Part shown: positions 46,665-55,718 of the stretch, piece after piece | Position numbering within the stretch: position 1 is the stretch's first letter | How the letters are laid out: each line of letters begins with the position of its first letter | The notes under the pieces: generated by a model | Told to the model about the DNA's origin: nothing | Databases searched by the model: none | Seen by the model: the letters and a program-made list of their open reading frames with translations, nothing else | DNA from: Sphingobacterium yanglingense | GTDB lineage: Bacteria > Bacteroidota > Bacteroidia > Sphingobacteriales > Sphingobacteriaceae | Direction: 5' to 3' | Length of the DNA: 64,000 nt | NCBI RefSeq assembly: GCF_004363245.1 | Contig: NZ_SNYV01000017.1 | Location: forward strand, 186,001-250,000 | Made by a program: the position numbers and the translations under genes

Positions 46665-47990
46665 TTAGCCCTCACCTAAAAACCGTTCGTCGATTTGCTT
46701 GTTTGCTTTAGCACCTAGGACTTTTAGGTTCTCAACCTTCCGGACTATATTCCCTGGTCCGGAGGAAAGTTTACGCATAGCCTCATTATGCTTTTCAGAA
46801 GCTTTATCTAGATGGTTTTGTATCTGTTCCATATCCCCCAAAAATCCGACAAATTTATCATACAGTAATCCTGCTTCTCGGGCGATATCCAGGACATTTC
46901 TATTCTGGCGTTCCTGCTTCCAAATAGCTGCAATAGTACGTAAAGTCGCCAACAACGTCGACGGACTAACAATTACGACCCTTCTATCCCAAGCATCCGA
47001 AAACAGGTCTGGCTTATGCATTACCGCCACACTTAATGCGGACTCTATAGGCATAAATAGCAATACAAAATCTGGCGAATGTATACCATAAAGGCTATGA
47101 TAGTTCTTGACGGAAAGCTCACGCACATGGTTCTCTACCGATTGAACATGCGCCTTGAGATACAGCGCTCGCTCTTCATCCGTATTTGCATTCACAAATC
47201 GATCATAGGAAACCAGCGACACCTTGGCATCCACCACTAGCTGCTTGTCATCAGGCAGATCAATTACGGCATCTGGTTGTAAGCGTCTCCCCTGCTCATC
47301 AGCAAGAGCGACTTGCATACGGTACTCTTGATCCCGATTCAAACCAGAGCGTTCCAATACCCGTTCCAAAACAACCTCTCCCCAATTTCCTTGCTTCTTA
47401 GAGTCTCCTTTTAATGCTCGTGCAAGATTTCCAGCTTCATTCTTAATTTCCAAGCTCTGCTGCATCAATTGCTCAACAACCCCTTTCAGCACATTACGCT
47501 CAGCAGCTTCTTGATTATAGGTCTTCTCCACCCGCTCCTCAAAACTCTTGATTTTATCTTTTAGCGGATCTAATAACTTACCAAGCTGTTCCTGATTATA
47601 AGCCGTAAATTTCTGTGTCTTTTCTTCTAGAATCCGATTAGCCAACACCTGAAAATCAGCATTAAATTTCTCTTTGATTTGGGCTATTTCTTCTTTCTGC
47701 TCCGCATACTTTTCTTGTTGTGCCTGTAGGTACGCATTCGTCCCTTCCAACGTTCGCTCCAGCGCCTGTCGCTCTTGACGTTCTTTCTCTAATAAACTTT
47801 TTAGCGATTGCGTTTCAACGGTCAACAGCGATACATGATGCGCTGCAGTCGAAGCTTTAACTTCCATTTGCTGTCTCGCGACGAGCGCCTCCTGATAATC
47901 TCCTGCCGATACGGCTCTGCCATTACGCCATATCAGATAAGCACAGGCAATAATAAGGACTGCTAATATAAAAAACAAAATATACTCCAT
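46665..47990 (-). CDS. rmuC: DNA recombination protein RmuC
   Basis: I start at ATG 47990 (MEYILFFILAVLIIACAYLI, one membrane anchor), giving 441 residues; a longer frame up to 48041 overlaps the upstream gene. A long coiled coil at about 35-170 is followed by the RmuC nuclease-like domain (GNWGEVVLERVLERSGL, PDAVIDLPDDKQLVVDAKVS, FVLLFMPIESALS, VIVSPSTLLATLRTIA). It limits DNA inversions in E. coli. It ends 2 bp from the convergent ggt stop. Confidence 0.92.
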   Translation of the reverse strand: MEYILFFILAVLIIACAYLIWRNGRAVSAGDYQEALVARQQMEVKASTAAHHVSLLTVETQSLKSLLEKERQERQALERTLEGTNAYLQAQQEKYAEQKEEIAQIKEKFNADFQVLANRILEEKTQKFTAYNQEQLGKLLDPLKDKIKSFEERVEKTYNQEAAERNVLKGVVEQLMQQSLEIKNEAGNLARALKGDSKKQGNWGEVVLERVLERSGLNRDQEYRMQVALADEQGRRLQPDAVIDLPDDKQLVVDAKVSLVSYDRFVNANTDEERALYLKAHVQSVENHVRELSVKNYHSLYGIHSPDFVLLFMPIESALSVAVMHKPDLFSDAWDRRVVIVSPSTLLATLRTIAAIWKQERQNRNVLDIAREAGLLYDKFVGFLGDMEQIQNHLDKASEKHNEAMRKLSSGPGNIVRKVENLKVLGAKANKQIDERFLGEG

Positions 47991-48010
47991 AGTATCAGAA
48001 ATACAAATAG

Positions 48011-49198
48011 CTATTGTAGTTTTTGATGAGTCCGCCACCAAAGATCGGGCATCTCCCCAGCTACCGCAAGCTGGTAATCTTCATAGCGGCAAGGCACCAG
48101 ATAATAACGTTCATTGATCGATTTAGTACCAAAATAAGGAACCTGCATCCACCAACGATCCGACTTTTTACTTTTCACAAAGACCAACTCATGCTCTTCG
48201 TTTTCTAACTGTGTGCGATAAATGATATAAGCTGACTTTGGAATCAGTGGAGCATCATTTTTACGGTTATAATAACCGTCTACAAAGCACCATATCATTT
48301 GCGAGACCAACATTGCTGTCTGTTCCATAGGATCAAATGTAGGGTTGAATTCATAGAAACCAATTGAACTACATTTGTCGGACATTCCAGCGTATCGCGC
48401 CAATTGACAGGCTTCGTCGCCAAACAGTCCATTAGGCACTGCATTGGCATTACCAGGAGCCTCAGAAGCGCGAATCGCACCGATATCAAAGCTTATAAGG
48501 TCTGCCGCTCTGATAATAGGTTCTGCCTGATCCAGCTTACCTGCAATCATGCCGACCCGCTGTGCATTAAAGAAGAGTTTATCGTACATATTAATAGACT
48601 CTTTACTAACCAAATAAGTCTGATAAGCCACATTATTTAAATTGAACAGGTAATCTGGCTGATGTAAGATAATATGATTCAGGTAAGTCTGTGAGTTTAA
48701 TGGTGTCTCCTGGGTACTCGCCTGATCAAGGTCAAACTTTGCATCTACAATAGCTACCTCCACACGTTGCTCCAAATCTTCATAGCCCCTATACTGCGCA
48801 TAAGTGAGATCCTGTCCTCCTCCAATAATGATCGGAACAATATCAGATTTAACCAGTTCTTCTACAACCAACCGAAGAGCGGCATAGGTATCTTCCACCC
48901 GGTTCCCCGGCTTAATATTCCCTAAGTCCGCAATCGCTATCGGGTAATCACCTTGGTACAACTCATATAAATGCTTCCTTACCGCATTAGGAGCCTTTGC
49001 CGCTCCTTTGTTACCAATGGATTGCCTATCTTCCTCAACCCCTACGATAGCAAGATGTGGTCTGCTTTCGGGATTGTCCAACACCGGAAACTCATCCGTA
49101 TATGCCTGGATGGAATGCCCAAATTGAGAATTGAAATATTCGCCGTTGACTGAAAAATCAGTAATAGTGAGGGGAGAGAAAAAGTCTGCTAATGACAT
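48011..49198 (-). CDS. Arginase-fold (ureohydrolase-family) protein lacking usual metal ligands
   Basis: I start at ATG 49198 (MSLADFFSPLTITDF), 395 residues. The ureohydrolase fold is recognisable by order of motifs, but the metal ligands differ: IIIGGGQDLTYAQYRGYE replaces GGDHS, VDAKFDLDQ replaces DAHxDxR, and SFDIGAIRASEAPG replaces SxDxDxxDP. So two His positions and one Asp of the di-manganese site are absent. It is often annotated formimidoylglutamase; from these changes I would not assume that activity. It lies 20 bp upstream of rmuC in the same direction. Confidence 0.8.
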   Translation of the reverse strand: MSLADFFSPLTITDFSVNGEYFNSQFGHSIQAYTDEFPVLDNPESRPHLAIVGVEEDRQSIGNKGAAKAPNAVRKHLYELYQGDYPIAIADLGNIKPGNRVEDTYAALRLVVEELVKSDIVPIIIGGGQDLTYAQYRGYEDLEQRVEVAIVDAKFDLDQASTQETPLNSQTYLNHIILHQPDYLFNLNNVAYQTYLVSKESINMYDKLFFNAQRVGMIAGKLDQAEPIIRAADLISFDIGAIRASEAPGNANAVPNGLFGDEACQLARYAGMSDKCSSIGFYEFNPTFDPMEQTAMLVSQMIWCFVDGYYNRKNDAPLIPKSAYIIYRTQLENEEHELVFVKSKKSDRWWMQVPYFGTKSINERYYLVPCRYEDYQLAVAGEMPDLWWRTHQKLQ

Positions 49199-49373
49199 AG
49201 ATTTAAGTGAAAGATCAGAAGTAAAAGTATAAAACCACATGCATTCTGCTGCAATCAGGTCTAGCTAAATCTCGCTATATTACAAAAATGCATTAATTAA
49301 TATAGGAAATGGCTAAAAAATATCCACAAAATGTGGGAAAGTTGATTAATTTGCATAGGAATTAGCAATGGGT

Positions 49374-49381
49374 TATCTTTG
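49374..49381 (+). promoter_or_regulatory. -7 promoter element of the epimerase gene
   Basis: TATCTTTG matches TAnnTTTG, 33 bases before the GTG start at 49415. Confidence 0.45.
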
Positions 49382-49414
49382 AGAACATCAAGTATTTCAA
49401 CAATAAAATAGCAC

Positions 49415-50380
49415 GTGATATTAGTAACAGGAGGAACAGGTTTTTTAGGCTCGGCAGTGATAAAACGCCTGGTTGAAAAAGGAAATGCGATAATAGCCCT
49501 AAAAAGGGAAAGCTCATCTATCCCCGATAGCCTGAAAGCATCATCCCTGATTGAATGGATAGACGCTGACATTACCGACTATTTCGCTCTAGCGGACATC
49601 TTCAGTCGGGTTACCCATGTCTATCACTGTGCTGCCAAGATTTCCTATCAGAAACAAGATGCCGAACAAATGCTTCATGTCAATGTGCAGGGTACCCAAC
49701 ATATTGTCAATCTATCATTAGAATATAAAGCCAGACTGGTCCACGTCAGTTCAATAGCTGCATTAGGCACAAATAAACTCGGCAGACCCGTAGACGAAGA
49801 GGACAAATGGGAATATGACATCAACATGTCCAACTATTCTTTATCAAAATATAAAAGTGAACTTGAAGTATGGCGCGGTATTACTGAAGGGCTAGATGCT
49901 GTAATCATAAACCCTTCTGTCATCATGGGGGTCAATCCAGCTAAATCTGGCTCTGCTGTCATTTTTGACTTGGTAGACAAAGGAATCAAGATCTATCCTC
50001 CCGGTTCTGTAGGGATTGTGGATGTAGATGATGTTGCAGACATTATGATCCTGTTAATGGAGCGTACGGACATCACGGCCCAGCGATATGTATTAAACAG
50101 TGAAAATATCTCCAATAGACAATTGTTAACAGAAATAGCAGAGCTACTTGGGAAAAAAGCTCCAACAATAGCTGCAAAACCATTTATGCTCCAGATTGCA
50201 TGGCGCGCTGCAAAACTCCTGGCTAAACTAAAGGGAAAGCAACCTACGTTAACAAAGGAATCTGCGTATGCCGCGGCAGCAAAGCTAGCCTACTCCAACG
50301 CAAAAATTGTCAAAGAAACAGGATATACCTTCAAACCTTTGGCCCAGACACTGCAAGAAATAGCAAACACATATTCATAA
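49415..50380 (+). CDS. NAD(P)-dependent epimerase/dehydratase (extended SDR)
   Basis: The 321-residue protein starts at GTG 49415. The Rossmann motif TGGTGFLGSAVIKRL and the catalytic YSLSKYKSE (YxxxK) with VHVSSIAALG (Ser) are present, as is the NPSVIMGVNP segment of extended SDRs. Likely a nucleotide-sugar or dihydroflavonol-reductase-like reductase. It precedes the serB-type gene by 88 bp; a shared pathway is not evident. Confidence 0.88.
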   Translation: MILVTGGTGFLGSAVIKRLVEKGNAIIALKRESSSIPDSLKASSLIEWIDADITDYFALADIFSRVTHVYHCAAKISYQKQDAEQMLHVNVQGTQHIVNLSLEYKARLVHVSSIAALGTNKLGRPVDEEDKWEYDINMSNYSLSKYKSELEVWRGITEGLDAVIINPSVIMGVNPAKSGSAVIFDLVDKGIKIYPPGSVGIVDVDDVADIMILLMERTDITAQRYVLNSENISNRQLLTEIAELLGKKAPTIAAKPFMLQIAWRAAKLLAKLKGKQPTLTKESAYAAAAKLAYSNAKIVKETGYTFKPLAQTLQEIANTYS

Positions 50381-50468
50381 AACACATACAACAACCTAAA
50401 CCCAATGAGACCTAAAGGAGTTTAGTCAACAGGCACCTAGAGGTATCATTCTAAAACCGTTTATTGCA

Positions 50469-51764
50469 ATGAAAGATTATTACATCATTGATTTTGACAG
50501 TACCTTCACACAAGTAGAGGCTCTTGATGAGCTTGCCCGGATATCTCTGGAGGGTGATCCCGAACAGGAAAAAGTATATCGGGAGATCGAACGCTACACC
50601 AACCTGGCTATGGAAGGTAAGATTTCATTCCGCGAAAGCCTAGCTGGTCGTATCAGTTTACTGAAAGCCAATAAAGGCCACCTGAACAAGCTAATAACCC
50701 ACCTTAAAAAAAAGGTTTCCAAATCATTTGATCGCAATAGAGAATTTCTAAAGAATAATACGGACACCGCATGGATTGTCTCTGGTGGCTTTAAGGAATT
50801 CATTACCCCTGTCGTATCCCCTTACGGAATAAAAAAAGAAAATATCTATGCAAATACGTTCCTTTTTGACGATGAGGGTAATATCATAGGGTATGACGAG
50901 ACCAATCCCTTATCAGATGAAGGAGGAAAAGTCAAACTCCTTCAGGAACTTAAAATTCAAGGACGCCTTTTTGGAATAGGCGATGGCTACTCTGATTTCC
51001 AGCTCAAAGAATCTGGTTTGATAGAGAAATTTTTTGCCTTTACAGAGAACATATCTAGACAGAGCGTGACTGAAAAAGCTGATCATGTAACCCCAAGCTT
51101 TGATGAATTCTTGTATGTCAACGATCTCCCCCGCGCGATTTCCTATCCTAAAAACAGGATTTTATGCCTCATTGTTGGCGATGTACCCGAAATATCAAGC
51201 CATATACTAAAAAGAGATGGCTTCTCCATTAGAGTCAAAGACACCTTTGAGGAAAAGTATACAAAAGATGTAGGGATGTTATTGCTGGGTCCAGGAATCG
51301 ATATTGCGGACGAACAACTGGAAAGAGCGGCAAAACTAAAGACTATAGGTTACTTGGGAGATGTAAAAGGCCACATGAGTAAGCACATCTGCAGCCAAAA
51401 GGGCATTGTTGTCTTTGATGACAAAAAAAACAAAACCCACAATGCGGAGTTTATTCCAAGACGTATGGCCGAATTTATCAATAATGGGGATACGGACCAA
51501 AGCCGTAATTTCCCTAACCTTATACTTCCCAAAAAGATAAAAGGTCACCGTCTGCTTCATATCCATAAAAATGTACCGGGAATAATGGCACAGCTCAACA
51601 GCGTTTATGCAGAAAATGAAATCAACATTTTAGCTCAATTCCTGATGACCCGAGGCGATATCGGCTATGCTGTAACGGACATTGACACGAATTACGACAA
51701 AGGTCTGTTAAAACAATTAAAGCAGATAGACGACACTATTAAATTCCGGGTGTTATATAAATAG
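50469..51764 (+). CDS. serB: Phosphoserine phosphatase (SerB) fused to a SerA remnant and ACT domain
   Basis: The 431-residue protein has three parts. Residues 1-205 are a HAD phosphatase (DFDSTFT with nucleophile D8, WIVSGGF, GIGDGYSDFQL). Residues about 225-350 resemble the N-terminal part of 3-phosphoglycerate dehydrogenase (VGMLLLGPGIDIADEQLERA, KLKTIGYLGDVKGHMSKHIC), but there is no NAD-binding Rossmann domain. Residues about 355-431 are an ACT domain very like the SerA C-terminus (LLHIHKNVPGIMAQLNSVYA, AQFLMTRGDIGYAVTDID). It likely makes serine and could sense it through ACT. Confidence 0.85.
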   Translation: MKDYYIIDFDSTFTQVEALDELARISLEGDPEQEKVYREIERYTNLAMEGKISFRESLAGRISLLKANKGHLNKLITHLKKKVSKSFDRNREFLKNNTDTAWIVSGGFKEFITPVVSPYGIKKENIYANTFLFDDEGNIIGYDETNPLSDEGGKVKLLQELKIQGRLFGIGDGYSDFQLKESGLIEKFFAFTENISRQSVTEKADHVTPSFDEFLYVNDLPRAISYPKNRILCLIVGDVPEISSHILKRDGFSIRVKDTFEEKYTKDVGMLLLGPGIDIADEQLERAAKLKTIGYLGDVKGHMSKHICSQKGIVVFDDKKNKTHNAEFIPRRMAEFINNGDTDQSRNFPNLILPKKIKGHRLLHIHKNVPGIMAQLNSVYAENEINILAQFLMTRGDIGYAVTDIDTNYDKGLLKQLKQIDDTIKFRVLYK

Positions 51765-51816
51765 CTAGCTACTTTATGCTAGCTATACGACTATTTACAT
51801 TAACATGATTACATCC

Positions 51817-51852
51817 ATGTGAATTGAAGAAAGTTTTTTTGTAAATTCACAT
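51817..51852 (+). promoter_or_regulatory. Inverted repeat upstream of the DUF2911 gene
   Basis: ATGTGAATT (51817-51825) and AATTCACAT (51844-51852) are exact inverse copies separated by 18 bases that include a T7 run. It could be an operator or a leader hairpin. Confidence 0.35.
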
Positions 51853-51880
51853 CAACAATTAACACTAAAAACATTTGTAT

Positions 51881-52723
51881 ATGAACAAGATAATTCTTTC
51901 AATAGCAACAGCAGCATTGCTTTTTCTTGGAGTAGAGCAAAGCACTGCGCAGGTTAAGCTACCTCCATCAAGTAGTAGTCAGACTATTACCCAAGGGCTA
52001 GGTATTAAAGACATCGTATTGAGCTACCAGCGTCCCAATAAAAACAACCGTGTGATTTTTGGAGGACTTGTTCCTTACGGAGAGGTGTGGCGTACCGGAG
52101 CCAACAATATTCCTAGTATTACATTTGCTGAAGAAGTATCTATTGAAGGGAACAAGGTTCCAGCTGGTACGTATGGACTATTCACAATACCTAACAAAAA
52201 TGAGTGGACGATTATCCTAAGCAAGAATGTAAAACAGTGGGGCGCGTATCAATATAAAAAAGAAGAAGATTTACTTCGTTTCAACGTCAAGCCACAGGTC
52301 CTGACAAACAATGTAGAAACGTTTACAATTGCATTTGAAGATGTAACAGTAAAATCTGCAAAAATCACATTAGCTTGGGAAAAAACGAAGGTAGGCTTTA
52401 ACATAACGACCGATCAGTCAAAAGAAATCCTTGCGAATATCGACCAAGCGATGTTGGGCGAAAACAAACCCTACCTCCATGCCGCACAATACTATCTGAA
52501 CAATGGTTTGGATATCAACAAAGCGGTAGAGTGGATCAAAAAGGGGGACGAAGGAAACACTTCTGCTCCACATTTAAAATATTGGAAAGCTAAAATATTA
52601 GATAAAGCAGGTGATAAAGCAGGTGCACGAAAAGCTGCACAAGAAGGCATCGAAATGGCAACTAAATTAAACAACCCGGAGTACGTTAAAATGAACACGG
52701 AGGCTTTAAAAGCTATTAAATAA
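51881..52723 (+). CDS. DUF2911-domain exported protein
   Basis: I start at ATG 51881 (MNKIILSIATAALLFLGVEQ, signal peptide), 280 residues. The DUF2911 core has DIVLSYQRPNKNNRVIFGGL, VPYGEVWRTGANNIPSI and GTYGLFTIPNKNEWTIIL. The C-terminal third (YLHAAQYYLNNGLDINKAVE, KAGDKAGARKAAQEGIEMA) reads as a TPR-like helical region. Function unknown; it is common in Bacteroidota. Confidence 0.88.
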   Translation: MNKIILSIATAALLFLGVEQSTAQVKLPPSSSSQTITQGLGIKDIVLSYQRPNKNNRVIFGGLVPYGEVWRTGANNIPSITFAEEVSIEGNKVPAGTYGLFTIPNKNEWTIILSKNVKQWGAYQYKKEEDLLRFNVKPQVLTNNVETFTIAFEDVTVKSAKITLAWEKTKVGFNITTDQSKEILANIDQAMLGENKPYLHAAQYYLNNGLDINKAVEWIKKGDEGNTSAPHLKYWKAKILDKAGDKAGARKAAQEGIEMATKLNNPEYVKMNTEALKAIK

Positions 52724-52745
52724 ACTATCGCATATAGCTTATTTG

Positions 52746-52784
52746 ACGGTCATCGTATTATATTCATACGATGACCGTTTTTTT
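52746..52784 (+). terminator. Terminator shared by DUF2911 gene and FAD oxidoreductase gene
   Basis: A perfect 13-bp stem (52746-52758 with 52766-52778; ACGGTCATCGTAT core) with a 7-base loop is followed by T6. It lies between convergent genes. Confidence 0.9.
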
Positions 52785-52785
52785 A

Positions 52786-55713
52786 CTAAACAAGCGCTTG
52801 ATATAGTACTTCGATAGGATGCACAGCACTGACTCCTGTACCATCTTTAATCTGATGTCGACAGCTCGTTCCTGGTGCGATTACAATCTCTTGCTCTTCT
52901 TTTCGATTTACTGCAGGAAACAGGACTAGGTTTCCAACCTGCATCGAAAGGTCATAGTGCTCGCGCTCATAACCAAACGAGCCAGCCATACCACAACAGC
53001 CCGACGGTATTACTTTCACCCTTGCTCCTTTCATAATCTTCAACACGCTTTCCGTATAACCTTGCAACTTCCATGCTTTTTGTTGACAATGCGTATGGAG
53101 CAAAATATGACGCTCACTTTCGTCAAACACTTCCGGAGAAATATTTCCCTGCTCATACTCCCTGACGAGAAATTCTTCAATAAGCATCGCATGCGGAGCA
53201 ATACGTCTAGCATCAGCTTCCAGTTCAGGAGAAACCAAATCTACATACTCATCACGGAAAGTCAGTATTGCTGAGGGTTCTACCGCCAACAACGGCGTAT
53301 CTGCCGACAAGCGGGAGGAAAATATCTTAACATTTTTATCAGCCAGTTTTTTAGCATCGCGCAATAACCCCTTGGATAGTAGCGCCCTTCCACTCGGCTC
53401 GTGAGGAATAAGCAACACCTCATACCCTAGTTTTTCCAAAAGCAACACCGATTTCTGTCCGATTTCTAAATCATTATAATTGGTAAACTCGTCACAGAAA
53501 AAATATACGGTTCCTTTTAACTCATTTTCTTTCCGCGATGGTTTATCTCTGTTCAGAAACCATTTTCTCAGGGGTACTTTTCCAAGTAAGGGTAATGTTC
53601 TATCTGTAGCAAAACCTATCATACGTTTGGCCAGCTTTCCAACAATAGGATTCTGAACAGACCAATTATAAAAGCTCGGAACATAAGCCATCAAGCCCAT
53701 CATCTTATCCACATTCCCAATCATCCGACTACGCAACGGCACACCATGTACATCGTGATATTGCTGCAGAAAATCAGCCTTCATCTTGGCCATATCAACG
53801 CTAGAGGGGCATTCAATCTTACACCCTTTACAGCTCAGACATAAGTCCATGATCTCTTTTATCTCCGGGTGATCAAAAGGATTGTCCTTTGTTGAATGTG
53901 TCAAAAACTCCCTCAGGATATTCGCACGTGCACGCGTGGTATCTTTCTCATTCCGACTCGCCATATAAGAAGGGCACATGGTACCGCCTGACAATTCCGA
54001 TTTTCGACAATCACCAGAACCGTTACACTGCTCTGCATGCCCTAATATATCTTGACCTGGATATCTGAAAACCGTTTTCAGCGTTTTGCGTACCGCCCCC
54101 GGTTCATAACGCAGAAATGTATTCATCGCAGGGGAATCCACAATCTTACCCGGATTGAAGATACATTGGGGATCCCATTTTTGCTTAATATCTTTGAGTA
54201 ATTGGTAATTGCGATCACCGATCATATAAGGAATAAACTCACCACGTAACCGTCCATCTCCATGTTCGCCACTCAATGAGCCTTTAAATTTCTTGACCAA
54301 TTTGGCAATCTCCAAGGCAATCTCTCTAAAAAGTCTATTCCCCTCTTCAGTCTTAAGGTTCAAAATAGGGCGGAGGTGCAACTCTCCGGTTGCTGCGTGC
54401 GCATAATGCACAGAATATAATCCATATTTTGCCAAAATGGTGTTGAACTCTGCAATATAGGCAGGGAGGTCTTCGACAGCCACAGCTGTATCTTCAATCA
54501 CAGCAACAGGTTTCTCATCCCCCGGCATATTGCTCAATAGGCCTAAACCTGCCTTGCGCAAATCCCACACCTTCTTTCTATCGCTACCAAAAATAACCGG
54601 GAAATAATACCCGACTCCTGCGTTTCGCATAGCAGTCTCCACTGCTGTTACTTTTGTACGGATATCCTCCTCATTCTCTCCTTCATATTCTACAATCAAA
54701 ATAGCCTCGGGTGTCCCCTCTACAAAAAAACGGTTATGGCGTTGTTCCAAATTACTAGCCGTACATTCCAAGATATAGTGATCCATGAGTTCACTCACCA
54801 ATGGTTTATGCTCTAATGCAATCAGGTTGGCCCGCAACGCCTGATCCAATGTCTCGAAATGAACACATAATAAACCCGTAGGCCGCGTAGGTAGTTTATC
54901 AACATGCACCTTAATCTCAGTCATAAAGAACAGAGTACCCTCAGAACCACAAATAAGCTTACAGAAATTAAATTGATCCCCGCCAACGGTAAATGGATCA
55001 GTCTCGAGCAATAGATCAATTGCATAGCCTGTATTCCGTCTATTGATACTTGGCTTTGGGAATTGAGCCCGTATCTCCTCTTGATTATTATAATCGCCCA
55101 ATATCGTTCGGACTTGCCTATACACCTCCCCCTCCAACGACTGTAGATTACATTTTGCAATAAAATCATCAAAAGACAAGGCTTTGAAAGAGGTTTTCGT
55201 ACCATCCGAAAGAAAACCGTGAACCTCCAGCGTATGCTCCCGTGTGCTGTGATAGATCAGTGAATTCGAACCACAGGAGTTATTTCCGACCATCCCCCCT
55301 ATCATAGCCCTATTAGCTGTTGACGTTTCTGGACCAAAATAAAGCCCCAAAGGCTTTAAGAATATATTTAGCTCGTCCCGAATCACCCCGGGCTGTACCC
55401 TCACCCATTGTTCTATAGCATTCACCTCCAAAATATTGGTAAAATGCTTGGATACATCGACAACAATGCCAGCTCCTACTACTTGCCCAGCCAAAGATGT
55501 TCCTGCTGTGCGCGGGATAAGCGACGTTTTATTCGCTAGTGCAAATTCAATAAGATGTCGAATATCAGCTTCGCTCCGCGGCAATGCTACGGCAAGGGGC
55601 ATCTCTCTATAAGCTGAGGCATCGGTAGCATAGAGCGTACGCATCATCTGATCGCTATACAGCTCCCCCTCCATCAAATTCGCTAATTCCTGCAACCTCT
55701 CTTCCACAATCAA
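52786..55713 (-). CDS. FAD-linked oxidase / Fe-S oxidoreductase fusion (YdiJ/GlcD-type 2-hydroxyacid dehydrogenase)
   Basis: The 975-residue protein has an FAD-binding PCMH domain (LIPRTAGTSLAGQVVGAGIV, MIGGMVGNNSCGSNS), a GlcD-type C-terminal FAD-oxidase domain (FKGSLSGEHGDGRLRGEF), an Fe-S region (CNGSGDC, MCPSY; CLSCKGCKIECPS) and CCG cysteine motifs (HTHCQQKAW, SGCCGMAGSFGYE). This layout equals E. coli and Pseudomonas YdiJ, a D-2-hydroxyglutarate dehydrogenase candidate. The DUF1338 gene lies 5 bp upstream, which supports 2-hydroxyglutarate as substrate; D-lactate or glycolate are alternatives. Confidence 0.85.
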   Translation of the reverse strand: MIVEERLQELANLMEGELYSDQMMRTLYATDASAYREMPLAVALPRSEADIRHLIEFALANKTSLIPRTAGTSLAGQVVGAGIVVDVSKHFTNILEVNAIEQWVRVQPGVIRDELNIFLKPLGLYFGPETSTANRAMIGGMVGNNSCGSNSLIYHSTREHTLEVHGFLSDGTKTSFKALSFDDFIAKCNLQSLEGEVYRQVRTILGDYNNQEEIRAQFPKPSINRRNTGYAIDLLLETDPFTVGGDQFNFCKLICGSEGTLFFMTEIKVHVDKLPTRPTGLLCVHFETLDQALRANLIALEHKPLVSELMDHYILECTASNLEQRHNRFFVEGTPEAILIVEYEGENEEDIRTKVTAVETAMRNAGVGYYFPVIFGSDRKKVWDLRKAGLGLLSNMPGDEKPVAVIEDTAVAVEDLPAYIAEFNTILAKYGLYSVHYAHAATGELHLRPILNLKTEEGNRLFREIALEIAKLVKKFKGSLSGEHGDGRLRGEFIPYMIGDRNYQLLKDIKQKWDPQCIFNPGKIVDSPAMNTFLRYEPGAVRKTLKTVFRYPGQDILGHAEQCNGSGDCRKSELSGGTMCPSYMASRNEKDTTRARANILREFLTHSTKDNPFDHPEIKEIMDLCLSCKGCKIECPSSVDMAKMKADFLQQYHDVHGVPLRSRMIGNVDKMMGLMAYVPSFYNWSVQNPIVGKLAKRMIGFATDRTLPLLGKVPLRKWFLNRDKPSRKENELKGTVYFFCDEFTNYNDLEIGQKSVLLLEKLGYEVLLIPHEPSGRALLSKGLLRDAKKLADKNVKIFSSRLSADTPLLAVEPSAILTFRDEYVDLVSPELEADARRIAPHAMLIEEFLVREYEQGNISPEVFDESERHILLHTHCQQKAWKLQGYTESVLKIMKGARVKVIPSGCCGMAGSFGYEREHYDLSMQVGNLVLFPAVNRKEEQEIVIAPGTSCRHQIKDGTGVSAVHPIEVLYQALV

Positions 55714-55718
55714 ATTTC

